Shown piece after piece: positions 19,419-27,314 of a stretch of DNA of 50,818 nucleotides. This DNA comes from Variovorax soli NBRC 106424. GTDB taxonomy: Bacteria > Pseudomonadota > Gammaproteobacteria > Burkholderiales > Burkholderiaceae_C. The notes under the pieces are model-generated. The model did not search any database and was not told the DNA's origin. It was given only the letters and a program-made list of their open reading frames with translations. Positions within the stretch are counted from its first letter, which is position 1, and every line of letters begins with the position of its first letter. Location of the stretch: positions 1-50,818 of the forward strand of contig NZ_BCUU01000030.1 in the NCBI RefSeq assembly GCF_001591385.1, given 5' to 3'. The translations under genes and the position numbers were made by a program.

Positions 19419-20591
19419 TCAGGCCGTCTCGTTGAACAGCTCGCGGCCGATCAGCATGCGGCGCACTTCGCTGGTGCCCGCGCCGATCTCGTAGAGCTTG
19501 GCATCGCGCCACAGGCGCTCCACCGGGAACTCCTTGGTGTAGCCCACGCCGCCCAGCGCCTGGATGGCTTCGCCGGCCATCCAGGTGGCCTTCTCGGCCG
19601 AGTACAGGATGGCGCCGGCCGCGTCCTTGCGGAAGGTGCGCGCATGGTCGTTGCGGTCGCAGGCCTTGCCCACGGCGTACACGTAGGCGCGGGTGGCCTG
19701 CCAGGTGCTGTACATGTCGGCGATCTTGCCCTGCATGAGCTGAAACTCGCCGATGCTCTGGCCGAACTGCTTGCGCTCATGCACGTACGGAATCACCGCG
19801 TCCATGCAGGCGGCCATGATGCCCAGCGGGCCGCCGGAGAGCACGGCGCGCTCGTAGTCCAGGCCGCTCATCAGCACCTTGGCGCCGTTGCCCTCGCCGC
19901 CCAGCACGTTCTCTTCGGGCACTTCGCAGTTGTCGAAGAAGAGGGGGAAGGTGTTGGAGCCGCGCATGCCCAGCTTGTCGAGCTTGGTGCCGGCGGAAAA
20001 GCCCTTGAAGCCCTTTTCGACGATGAAGGCTGTCATGCCGCGCGCGCCCATCTCGGGCTCGGTCTTGGCGTAGATGACCAGCGTGTCGGCGTCGCCGCCG
20101 TTGGTGATCCACATCTTGGAGCCGTTGAGCACGTAGTAGCCGTTCTTCTTCTCGGCCTTGAGCTTCATGCTCACCACGTCGGAGCCCGCGTTGGGCTCGC
20201 TCATGGCCAGCGCGCCCACATGCTCGCCGCTCACCAGCTTGGGCAGGTACTTCTTCTTCTGCGCCTCGCTGCCGTTGCGATGGATCTGGTTGACGCACAG
20301 GTTGGAGTGCGCGCCGTACGACAGGCCCACCGAGGCCGAGGCGCGCGAGACTTCTTCCATCGCCACGATGTGCGCCAGGTAGCCCAGCTGCGTGCCGCCG
20401 TACTCTTCCTTCACCGTCATGCCGTGCAGGCCCAGGTCGCCCAGCTTCTTCCACAGGTCGTGCGGGAAGAGGTTGTCGCGGTCGACCTCGGCGGCGCGCG
20501 GCGCGATCTCGGCCTCGGCAAAGGCGCGAATGGCGTCGCGCAGGGAATCGATGGTGTCGCCCAGGTCGAAGTTCAGGCCGGGATCGTGCAT
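19419..20591 (-). CDS. ivd: Isovaleryl-CoA dehydrogenase
   Basis: Oxidises isovaleryl-CoA to 3-methylcrotonyl-CoA, passing electrons to ETF. A 390-residue FAD flavoprotein. The catalytic base is diagnostic: [15 protein letters not shown] places Glu247 where isovaleryl-CoA dehydrogenases carry it, while the C-terminal position used by other acyl-CoA dehydrogenases reads [11 protein letters not shown] without Glu. Also seen: [10 protein letters not shown] and [10 protein letters not shown] in the flavin-binding domain and [18 protein letters not shown]. First gene of the leucine run; the divergent AraC-type regulator and operator-like repeats lie upstream. Confidence 0.96.
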   Translation of the reverse strand: MHDPGLNFDLGDTIDSLRDAIRAFAEAEIAPRAAEVDRDNLFPHDLWKKLGDLGLHGMTVKEEYGGTQLGYLAHIVAMEEVSRASASVGLSYGAHSNLCVNQIHRNGSEAQKKKYLPKLVSGEHVGALAMSEPNAGSDVVSMKLKAEKKNGYYVLNGSKMWITNGGDADTLVIYAKTEPEMGARGMTAFIVEKGFKGFSAGTKLDKLGMRGSNTFPLFFDNCEVPEENVLGGEGNGAKVLMSGLDYERAVLSGGPLGIMAACMDAVIPYVHERKQFGQSIGEFQLMQGKIADMYSTWQATRAYVYAVGKACDRNDHARTFRKDAAGAILYSAEKATWMAGEAIQALGGVGYTKEFPVERLWRDAKLYEIGAGTSEVRRMLIGRELFNETA

Positions 20592-20659
20592 GGATGTGTC
20601 TCCTTCGAAAATCGGGTGCGGGGCGCTGCCGACGCCAGGCGTGCGAACGGCGCGCTGTG

Positions 20660-20724
20660 AGATAAGCCGCAGCTTACGCCCAGCGCTGGCGCAAATGGCG
20701 CCACAATAGTTGCAAATTGCGCCA
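20660..20724 (-). promoter_or_regulatory. Operator-like repeats and possible -10 upstream of isovaleryl-CoA dehydrogenase
   Basis: TGGCGCAA (20687-20694) is mirrored by TTGCGCCA (20717-20724), with a central palindrome TGGCGCCA (20696-20703) forming a direct TGGCGCAAA-TGGCGC repeat with the first. On the minus strand TTATCT (complement of 20660-20665) could be a -10, and no good -35 is present, as expected of an activated promoter. The repeats would then lie just upstream of position -35 of ivd and near the start of the divergent AraC gene. Role is inference. Confidence 0.5.
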
Positions 20725-20753
20725 CTCCGGTCCGCCGCGCAGACCCTTCATCC

Positions 20754-21821
20754 ATGCCCCCGTCCAGCTCCCGCAGCGCCCGCGCCGCCACGCCGATGGC
20801 CTTCGTGCAGGCGATCGTGCGCGCCTACGCCCTGTACGGCAAGGCCCCGGGCGCCGCGCTGGCGGCGGCACAGATCGCGCCGCGCGACGTCGGAAACCGG
20901 CAGGCGCGGGTCACGGCCGCGCAGTTCGAGGCGCTCAACGCCCATGCCATGCAGGAGCTGGACGACGAGGCGCTGGGCTGGTTCAGCCGCCGCCTGCCCT
21001 GGGGCAGCTACGGCATGCTGTGCCGCGCCTCCATCACCGCGCCGGACCTGGGCGTGGCCATCAAGCGCTGGTGCCGGCACCACCGGCTGCTGACCGAGGA
21101 CATCCTGATCTCGCTGCAGGTGCAAGGCGGCGCGGCCACGGTGCGCATCCAGGAGCAGCGGCCGGTGCCGGCCGAGTTGCGCGAGTTCTGCCTGGTGTCG
21201 TGCCTGCGCTTCCTGCACGGCTTTGCCAGCTGGGCCATCGATTCGCGCGTGAGCCTGCGCGAAGCGAGCTTTCCGTTCGAGGCGCCGCCGCACGCCGACG
21301 CCTACCCGCTGATGTTCTGCGACCGCGTGCACTTCGGCGCGGCGGAGGCCAGCTACAGCTTCGACGAGCGCTACCTGCAACTGCCCTTGCAACGCGACGA
21401 GCGGGCCCTGCGCATCATGCTCAGGCGCGCCCTGCCCCTGACCGTGCTGCAATACCGGCGCGACCGTCTGCTGGGCCAGCGGGTACGCGAATTGCTGCGA
21501 ACCCGTCCGCAGGAAGCCGGCAATGCACCGGCGCTGGCGGCCTTGCTCAACAGCTCCGCGCGCAGCTTGCATCGCCAGCTCAAGGATGAAGGCACCTCGT
21601 TGCAGCGCCTCAAGGACGAGGTGCGCAGGGAGCAGGCCATGGAACAGCTGCGCCGGAACAACAAGCCGATCAAGCAGGTTGCGCTGGCCGTGGGGTTCCG
21701 CAACGAGAAGAGTTTTGCCCGGGCATTTCGGCAATGGACAGGCGTGTCGCCCGGCGAATTCCGGCGCGGCCAACTGCCGGACAAGTCAGAAAAGGCGCTT
21801 CGCAACGCCGCCGCGCATTGA
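20754..21821 (+). CDS. AraC family transcriptional regulator
   Basis: A 355-residue regulator of the OruR/ArgR-like AraC group: N-terminal sensory domain (AraC_binding_2/Arabinose_bd type, about residues 15-220) and C-terminal double helix-turn-helix (about 255-340) with SARSLHRQLKDEGTSLQRLKDEVRREQA and VALAVGFRNEKSFARAFRQWTGVSPGEFRR. Divergent from isovaleryl-CoA dehydrogenase with an intergenic region of 162 bases that contains repeats, so it probably controls the leucine/isovalerate genes. The start is uncertain: ATG at 20754 lacks a strong ribosome site, and another ATG lies at 20796. Confidence 0.92.
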   Translation: MPPSSSRSARAATPMAFVQAIVRAYALYGKAPGAALAAAQIAPRDVGNRQARVTAAQFEALNAHAMQELDDEALGWFSRRLPWGSYGMLCRASITAPDLGVAIKRWCRHHRLLTEDILISLQVQGGAATVRIQEQRPVPAELREFCLVSCLRFLHGFASWAIDSRVSLREASFPFEAPPHADAYPLMFCDRVHFGAAEASYSFDERYLQLPLQRDERALRIMLRRALPLTVLQYRRDRLLGQRVRELLRTRPQEAGNAPALAALLNSSARSLHRQLKDEGTSLQRLKDEVRREQAMEQLRRNNKPIKQVALAVGFRNEKSFARAFRQWTGVSPGEFRRGQLPDKSEKALRNAAAH

Positions 21822-21985
21822 CCGCACCCTGTAGAGCGGGTGCCCTACACGGGGAAGGAATTGTCTTGCACAGCGGCGATGCCCACAGCGAACGCGCTCG
21901 GGCCGTCGGCCTACGCGCCAAAACCCTACCCTGGTCAAAACTTCTGTGCAGCCTATCTGCAACCCCTGCCCTGTTCGGTCCCCCG

Positions 21986-22420
21986 ATGTCTCTTGTCACC
22001 ATCCTCGTCGAAGACAACCCGGCCATCCGCGAGAACCTGCTGGCGGCCATGGACGAGTTGACCGACCTGGAGGTGGTGGCCACGGCCGAAACCGCATCGC
22101 AGGCCGCGACCGCGTTCAATGCCTATGGCGAGAGTTGGGAGCTGGCCGTGGTCGACCTCTTTCTCAAGCAGGGCTCGGGCCTCTCGGTCCTGAAGGCTTG
22201 CCAGGAGCGTCCGCCGAGCCGCCACGTGCTGGTGCTGACCAACTACCCGACGCCCGAGATCCGCAAGCGCTGCCTGGCGCTGGGCGCCGACGGGGTGTTC
22301 GACAAGTCGACCGAACTGGAGGCCTTCTTCGACCGGTGCAACGTCTACGCCAAGGAGGCGGACCACCTGCATCGCGGCCAGGCTGGGCGCGCGCGCGGCA
22401 TGGCGCCCAAGCCGTTCTGA
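21986..22420 (+). CDS. Receiver-only response regulator
   Basis: A 144-residue CheY-like receiver domain with no output domain. Seen: acidic pair Glu9-Asp10 in ILVEDN, phosphoacceptor Asp57 in VVDLFL, Thr85 in VLTNY and Lys107 in VFDKS. It ends soon after the domain with a basic tail. The ATG at 21986 begins exactly at the domain; longer in-frame starts overlap the AraC gene. Located 165 bases after the AraC gene; the partner kinase is unknown, the hybrid kinase at 23588-25396 being the nearest candidate. Confidence 0.88.
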   Translation: MSLVTILVEDNPAIRENLLAAMDELTDLEVVATAETASQAATAFNAYGESWELAVVDLFLKQGSGLSVLKACQERPPSRHVLVLTNYPTPEIRKRCLALGADGVFDKSTELEAFFDRCNVYAKEADHLHRGQAGRARGMAPKPF

Positions 22421-22430
22421 AAAAGATCCC

Positions 22431-23147
22431 TCAGGCGCTGGCGGCGCCCACCACGTGCGACGCATGGCCGCCCAGCACGTACGGCAACTGCGCCATGTCC
22501 ACGAAGACCTCTCTCACGCCCACTGCGCGCAGGGCCGCCGCACTGCTGTGCGACAGGCCGCCCGGGCTGTAGCCGAACACCGAGGCGCCGGCGGCGATGC
22601 CGGCGCGGGCCCCGGTCACCGTGTCTTCCACCACCGCGCAGCGGCGCGGATCGACCCCCAGGGCGCGGGCCGCCGCCAGGTACACATCCGGAAAGGGCTT
22701 GGAGCGCGGCGTCTCATGGCCGCTGAAGATGCGGTTCTGGAAGTAGGGCGCCAGGCCCACCTTGGCCAGCTGCAGTTCCACCTTGATGCGGTCGGCGCCC
22801 GAGGCGCAGGCGATGCGCCCGCCGAGTTGCTCGTGCAGTTCGCGCACCGCCGTCGGCGCGCCCGGCACCACCTGCAGTTCGCGGTCGAGCGCCTCGTTGC
22901 GGCGGGTGCGGAAGGACGCCAGCCACGCGTCGGTGAGCCGCTGGCCGGTGTGCGCCTCGATCTGCGCCACCTCGTCCTTCACCGCCTTGCCGACGAAGGT
23001 GGCCATGCACTCGTCCAGCGTCATGGACCAGCCCAGCTCTTCGAGCATGTCGCGCAGCACGCGGTTGGTGATGGGTTCGGAATCGACCAGCACGCCGTCG
23101 CAGTCGAACAGCACGGCATCGAAAGGCAGGGAATGGCTAGGGCTCAT
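22431..23147 (-). CDS. HAD family hydrolase, beta-phosphoglucomutase/phosphatase type
   Basis: A 238-residue HAD subfamily IA enzyme, a sugar-phosphate phosphatase or mutase. Motif I FDCDGVLVDSEP (Asp15, Asp17), motif II CASGAD, and motifs III-IV KPFPDVYLAAARALG and CAVVEDTVTGARAG. A helical cap occupies about residues 25-90. The ATG at 23147 overlaps the stop of the YchJ gene as ATGA, so the two are coupled. Substrate unknown. The stop lies 10 bases from the convergent response regulator stop. Confidence 0.9.
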   Translation of the reverse strand: MSPSHSLPFDAVLFDCDGVLVDSEPITNRVLRDMLEELGWSMTLDECMATFVGKAVKDEVAQIEAHTGQRLTDAWLASFRTRRNEALDRELQVVPGAPTAVRELHEQLGGRIACASGADRIKVELQLAKVGLAPYFQNRIFSGHETPRSKPFPDVYLAAARALGVDPRRCAVVEDTVTGARAGIAAGASVFGYSPGGLSHSSAAALRAVGVREVFVDMAQLPYVLGGHASHVVGAASA

Positions 23148-23572
23148 AGGGCGTCGACATAGTACCAACGCCACACGCCGCCCTCGTTGGGCTCGCGCAC
23201 GAAGCGGCTCTTCTCGTGCAGGCGGCTGGCGCGCCCGCCCGCGTCGCGCAGGCGGGCCACGAATTCGACCTGGGCGTGCGTATCGTCCTGGCGCGTGTGC
23301 GAGCGCACGTCCAGGCCCAGCCAGCGCGCGCCGGGTTCGAATTCGAGCTGGGGCGGACGCTGGCTCGCATGCCAGGTGGCCAGCAGGTACGCAGCGTTCT
23401 CGAGCACGAACGCGCTGTAGCGCGAGCGCATGAGCGATTCCGCATCGGGCGCGGGGACGGCGTCGAAATGGTCGAGGTAGCGGCCGCAGCACTGCCCGTG
23501 GGCCAGCGGCCTGCCCTTGAGGTCGAGCCGGCCGCAGGGGCAAGGTGCACGCGAGGTATCTGTCGAAGCCAT
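23144..23572 (-). CDS. YchJ family protein (UPF0225, SEC-C motif)
   Basis: A 142-residue protein with an N-terminal cysteine cluster (PCPCGR and HGQCCGRYL) of the SEC-C zinc-binding type, followed by the YchJ/NTF2-like domain with SLMRSRYSAFVLENAAYLLATW and a C-terminal WRWYYVDAL. YchJ proteins are widespread and of unknown function. Its stop overlaps the HAD gene start, and the hybrid kinase gene ends 15 bases upstream on the same strand. Confidence 0.9.
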   Translation of the reverse strand: MASTDTSRAPCPCGRLDLKGRPLAHGQCCGRYLDHFDAVPAPDAESLMRSRYSAFVLENAAYLLATWHASQRPPQLEFEPGARWLGLDVRSHTRQDDTHAQVEFVARLRDAGGRASRLHEKSRFVREPNEGGVWRWYYVDAL

Positions 23573-23587
23573 GGAACGCCCTCCTGC

Positions 23588-25396
23588 CTAGGTTGCGGCC
23601 GCGGCGCCGCCGGCCAGCAGTGCGCGCAAGGCCTGGGCATCGGCCGGCTTGTACAGGAGCGGGAAGCCGGCCAGCTCGACCTCGGTGCGGTGCGCGGTGT
23701 CGGTCTCGCCGGTGAGGATGACCACCTGCCGCACCTTGCCCACCGCGTGCAGCGCCTGCGCAGCGGCCAGGCCCGACAGGCCGCCGCCGAGGCGCAGGTC
23801 GCCCAGCAGCACGTCGAAGTCACCGGGCAGCTGCCATGCCTCGTGCGGATGCGCGGCCAGGGCGACTTCGTGGCCCCAACCGCGCAGCAGCGCATGCATG
23901 GCCAGGCGCACCGGCTCCTCGTCGTCGAGCACCAGCACGCGCTTGGGCGGCGCGTTCGTTTCGTTCGCGGGCTGGCGGCCGTCGGCGGCAGCCGCTGCCG
24001 CCTTGGCCGCGCGGGCAGCCGGCAAGGTCAGGCTGAAGGTGCTGCCGCGCCCGGGCGCCGAGCGCAGCTCGATGCGCGAGTGCAGCATGCGCGCCATGCT
24101 GGCCACCAGCGAGAGGCCCAGCCCGAGGCCCCGGCTTCGGTCGCGCCCCGGGTTGTCGGCCTGGAAGAAGGGCTCGAACACCTGCTCGCGCAGCGAATCG
24201 GCAATGCCCAGCCCCGAGTCGCGCACCTCGATGCGCCAGGCTTCCTTGCCTTCGACGCACCGGCGCCGCGCGGCCACCAGCACCGTGCCGCGCGGCGTGT
24301 ACTTGATGGCGTTGTCCACCAGGTTGGCCAGGAGGCGCGACAGCAGCCGCGCATCGGCATGGAGCACCGCCTGCGTCGGCGCGAAGCGCAGCCGCAGGCC
24401 CTTGGCGGCGGCGTCGCCGGCAAAACGCCCGTGCAGCGCCTGCAGCAGTGGCGCCAGCGCCACCGCATGCAGCCGCACCTTGGTGCCCGCGCCGTCGGCC
24501 TGCGCGATGTCCAGCAGCGCATCGACCGAGGTGCGCAGCGCATCCACGCTGTCCTGCATGAAGCGCAGCGTCTGCGGCTGCGGCGGCTGGCTGGGGCTGA
24601 GCGAGGCCACGAACATCGACAGCGCATGCATGGGCTGGCGCAGGTCGTGGTTGGCGGCGGCGAAGATGCGCGCGCGCTGCGCGGCGAGCTGCGCCACGTG
24701 GTCGAGCTGGCGCGACAGCGCATCGGCCAGGCGTGCGTTCTCGAAGCCGCTTTCGATGGAGCGCACCAGCAGGCGGTTCTGCTTGCGCGTGTAGTGCAGC
24801 GTGGCCAGCATCTGCCACAGCGCCAGGCAGCCCAGCAGCGTGCCCAGGGTGCCGCCCTCCAGCAGCAGGCGGGCCGAGAGGCTCAGGTAGCAGGGCACGG
24901 TGAACAACACCGCCGCGCGCCACCACTGGGCCAGGGCCGCGGCCGACGCGCTGGTCATGCCGCCGGCAAACACGTACATCAGCAGCATCAGCGGCTGGCT
25001 GTCGCCCGGGAAGAAGAGCCAGGGCGCCAGCGCCCACACGATGCCTGGAAAGAGCATGCGCGTTTCCAGCCGCCGCCGGATCTCGAAGGCCTGCTCCACG
25101 CGGTAGTCCTGCGGCTGCTCGCGGTGCAGGTGGAAGTACATGTGCAGCTGCATGCCGTGCACCAGCGCCGCCCAGACCAGCGTGCCCTTGTCGCCGGTGA
25201 GCACCAGGAAGGTGATCCAGAAGATGACGGCCGTGAAGGCGGCGGAAAACGGCGTGTCGCGCGTGTCCAGCACATAGGTGCGCGCCAGCGTCTGGTCGAC
25301 CAGCGGGTTGGCGTGCGGGGTGTCGGCCCAGATCCGGCGAAGCGCGGCAAGGGGCCCGGGCGATGCGACGGTGGCTTCAGGCATGGGCGGCGTCAT
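23588..25396 (-). CDS. Membrane hybrid histidine kinase with C-terminal receiver domain
   Basis: A 602-residue sensor kinase. Residues about 50-200 hold five or so hydrophobic spans with hardly any periplasmic loop; then a kinase core with the H-box AAANHDLRQPMHAL (His250), an N-box LLANLVDNAIKYTPRG, a G1 region DSGLGIAD and a G2 GLGLGLSLV; then an Ala/Gly-rich linker and a receiver domain with LVLDDEEPVR, Asp533 and Lys583. Start at 25396 or 25384 (both ATG); neither has a strong ribosome site. Followed closely by the YchJ and HAD genes. The signal is unknown and may be sensed in the membrane. Confidence 0.9.
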   Translation of the reverse strand: MTPPMPEATVASPGPLAALRRIWADTPHANPLVDQTLARTYVLDTRDTPFSAAFTAVIFWITFLVLTGDKGTLVWAALVHGMQLHMYFHLHREQPQDYRVEQAFEIRRRLETRMLFPGIVWALAPWLFFPGDSQPLMLLMYVFAGGMTSASAAALAQWWRAAVLFTVPCYLSLSARLLLEGGTLGTLLGCLALWQMLATLHYTRKQNRLLVRSIESGFENARLADALSRQLDHVAQLAAQRARIFAAANHDLRQPMHALSMFVASLSPSQPPQPQTLRFMQDSVDALRTSVDALLDIAQADGAGTKVRLHAVALAPLLQALHGRFAGDAAAKGLRLRFAPTQAVLHADARLLSRLLANLVDNAIKYTPRGTVLVAARRRCVEGKEAWRIEVRDSGLGIADSLREQVFEPFFQADNPGRDRSRGLGLGLSLVASMARMLHSRIELRSAPGRGSTFSLTLPAARAAKAAAAAADGRQPANETNAPPKRVLVLDDEEPVRLAMHALLRGWGHEVALAAHPHEAWQLPGDFDVLLGDLRLGGGLSGLAAAQALHAVGKVRQVVILTGETDTAHRTEVELAGFPLLYKPADAQALRALLAGGAAAAT

Positions 25397-25512
25397 TGTG
25401 CACAAGAGGCGCACCGCCACTGAACTTGCGCGGCGTTTTCCGGTCCTCCAGTGCGCCAACCGAAAATCCCGCGATTGATCCGCGACAATTGCGCCTCAGC
25501 CCCTGAACGCCC

Positions 25513-26754
25513 ATGCATCTCAAGACTTTCTCCATTCTCCCGGTCGCCCTCGCCATTGCCACGGGCGCACTGGCTCCCAGTTCGGTGTCCTTCGCAACCA
25601 CCAAGGCACCCAAGCACGTCACCCAGAAGAAGGCGCCTGCCGAAGCGTCCGGCCCGGCGCCGGTGGCCGGCGAAACCGCCGTTGCCGGCGGCGCCCCGGC
25701 GCTGGCCGCCAAGGCCTGGCTGCTGATGGACTTCGACTCCGGCGAGGTGCTCGCCTCGGCCAACCCCGACGAGCCGCTGCCGCCCGCGTCGCTCACCAAG
25801 ATGATGACCAGCTTCCTGGTCGAGCAGGCCCTGCGCTCGGGCAAGCTCAAGAAGGACGACCTGGTCACCGTGAGCCAGAACGCCTGGTGCCGCGGCTCGA
25901 GCACCGAGTCGTGCATGTACCTGCCGCTCAACGGCCAGGCCACCGTCATCGACATCCTGCGCGGCATCATCATCCAGTCGGGCAACGACGCCTCCAAGGC
26001 AATTGCCGAGCACATGGCCGGCTCCGAGGAGGGCTTCGCCAAGCTCATGAACGCCGAGGCCCAGCGCCTGGGCATGAAGAACACGCACTTCGTCAACGCC
26101 ACCGGCCTGCCCGCCCTGGAGCACAAGGCATCGGCACGCGACCTCGCGATCCTGGCGCGCGCGATCATCCGCGAAAGCTCCGAGTACTACCCGATCTACG
26201 CGGAGCGCGACTTCACCTACAACAAGATCAAGCAGGGCAACCGCAACGCCCTGCTCTACACCGACCCCACGGTGGACGGCCTGAAGACCGGCCACACCAA
26301 CGACGCGGGCTTCTGCCTCGTTACATCGTCCAAGCGCAACGGCATGCGCCTGATCACGGTCATCCTCAACACCAACAGCATGCAGGCGCGCGCCGACCAG
26401 ACGCGCACGCTGCTGGGCTGGGGCTTCTCCAATTTCGAGAAGGCCACGCCCATTCAGGCCAACGCGGTCGTCGCGACGCCCAAGGTCAGCTTCGGCAAGG
26501 CCGACACGGTGGCGGCGGTCCTGGCCGAGCCCTGGTCGGTGACGGTGCCGCGCGGCCAGGAGGTGAAGACCTCGGTGCAGATCAAGCCCGACCTGGAGGC
26601 CCCCGTAGCCAAGGGCGCGGTGATCGGCAAGGTCGTGGCCGAGTCCAACGGCAAGCCGGTGGGCGAAGCCCCGCTGGTCGCCCAGGCCGAGGTGGAGCGC
26701 TCGGGCTGGCTGCTGCGCATCTGGCAGCACATCCTCAAACTGTTTGGTAAGTAA
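25513..26754 (+). CDS. dacA: D-alanyl-D-alanine carboxypeptidase (PBP5/6 type)
   Basis: Removes the terminal D-Ala from peptidoglycan stem peptides in the periplasm. 413 residues with an N-terminal signal sequence, a Pro/Ala/Lys-rich linker to about residue 63, then the penicillin-binding motifs SLTK (nucleophile Ser93), SGN (156-158) and KTG in VDGLKTGHTN. The C-terminal beta domain (PBP5_C) ends with an amphipathic helix SGWLLRIWQHILKLFGK, the usual membrane anchor. Divergent from the hybrid kinase; a strong terminator follows. Confidence 0.95.
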   Translation: MHLKTFSILPVALAIATGALAPSSVSFATTKAPKHVTQKKAPAEASGPAPVAGETAVAGGAPALAAKAWLLMDFDSGEVLASANPDEPLPPASLTKMMTSFLVEQALRSGKLKKDDLVTVSQNAWCRGSSTESCMYLPLNGQATVIDILRGIIIQSGNDASKAIAEHMAGSEEGFAKLMNAEAQRLGMKNTHFVNATGLPALEHKASARDLAILARAIIRESSEYYPIYAERDFTYNKIKQGNRNALLYTDPTVDGLKTGHTNDAGFCLVTSSKRNGMRLITVILNTNSMQARADQTRTLLGWGFSNFEKATPIQANAVVATPKVSFGKADTVAAVLAEPWSVTVPRGQEVKTSVQIKPDLEAPVAKGAVIGKVVAESNGKPVGEAPLVAQAEVERSGWLLRIWQHILKLFGK

Positions 26755-26766
26755 GAGAAACAAGAA

Positions 26767-26802
26767 CGGCGGCGAGGCGGGATGCATCCCGCCCAGCCGC
26801 CG
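26767..26802. terminator. Strong intergenic hairpin between convergent genes
   Basis: CGGCGGC-ga-GGCGGGATGCATCCCGCC-ca-GCCGCCG forms a long stem with a perfectly palindromic 18-base core centred on ATGCAT. No T-run follows on either strand, so it is either an atypical terminator or a transcript-protecting hairpin. It lies 12 bases after the carboxypeptidase stop and 26 bases before the DUF3597 stop. Confidence 0.65.
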
Positions 26803-26827
26803 TGGCGCGTAGCTCGGTCGAGCCTGA

Positions 26828-27223
26828 TCAGTCGCGCAGTTCAGGCGGAACCGTACCGCCGTTGGCCGCAATGCGCGACATCACTTGGCGATGCAGCCAG
26901 ATGTTCCATGCGGCGGAGCCCGGCTCGTCGCTGCCCGAGTAGGTGAACTCGGTGGCGAGTTCCTTGCGCGCGGCCAGGCTGCTGTCCAGGCCGAGGAGCT
27001 TCAGCAGATCCACGATCGAAGTGCGCCAGTTCAGTGCGCTGGCCCCGGGCATCGCGTCGAGGATGGGTGCCACGTCACCCAGCGGAATCGGCGGCGGCGG
27101 CGCAGGCACGGCAGGCGCGCTGGCAGTCGAAGCAGAAGCAGCAGGCGCCGGCGGCGCCGCAACGACTTCCGCGGCGTTGGCCGAAGGAAAAATCTTCGAG
27201 AAAATCTTGCCAAAGAAACTCAT
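26828..27223 (-). CDS. DUF3597 domain protein
   Basis: A 131-residue protein: a short amphipathic N-terminus (MSFFGKIFSKIFPS), an Ala/Pro-rich linker (residues about 20-50), and a DUF3597 domain with ILDAMPG, LNWRTSIVDLLKLLGLDSSL and TYSGSDEPGSAAWNIWLHRQV. The domain resembles phage- and plasmid-borne small proteins of unknown function. GGGGAG precedes the ATG at 27223. It follows the acyl-CoA dehydrogenase gene by 91 bases on the same strand and probably has its own promoter. Confidence 0.85.
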   Translation of the reverse strand: MSFFGKIFSKIFPSANAAEVVAAPPAPAASASTASAPAVPAPPPPIPLGDVAPILDAMPGASALNWRTSIVDLLKLLGLDSSLAARKELATEFTYSGSDEPGSAAWNIWLHRQVMSRIAANGGTVPPELRD

Positions 27224-27314
27224 GTGAACTCCCCACTTGGTTTGGTTGATTGACCTTGCGTGCGCGCGCGGGCTGCGGCGCAAGCGGCGTTCTAGCACAG
27301 ACTGTTGACAATCC

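Noticed and set aside
20592..20753. LiuR-type palindrome upstream of isovaleryl-CoA dehydrogenase
   Set aside because: No TTTACGTAAACG-like sequence is present there; only the TGGCGC repeats are seen.
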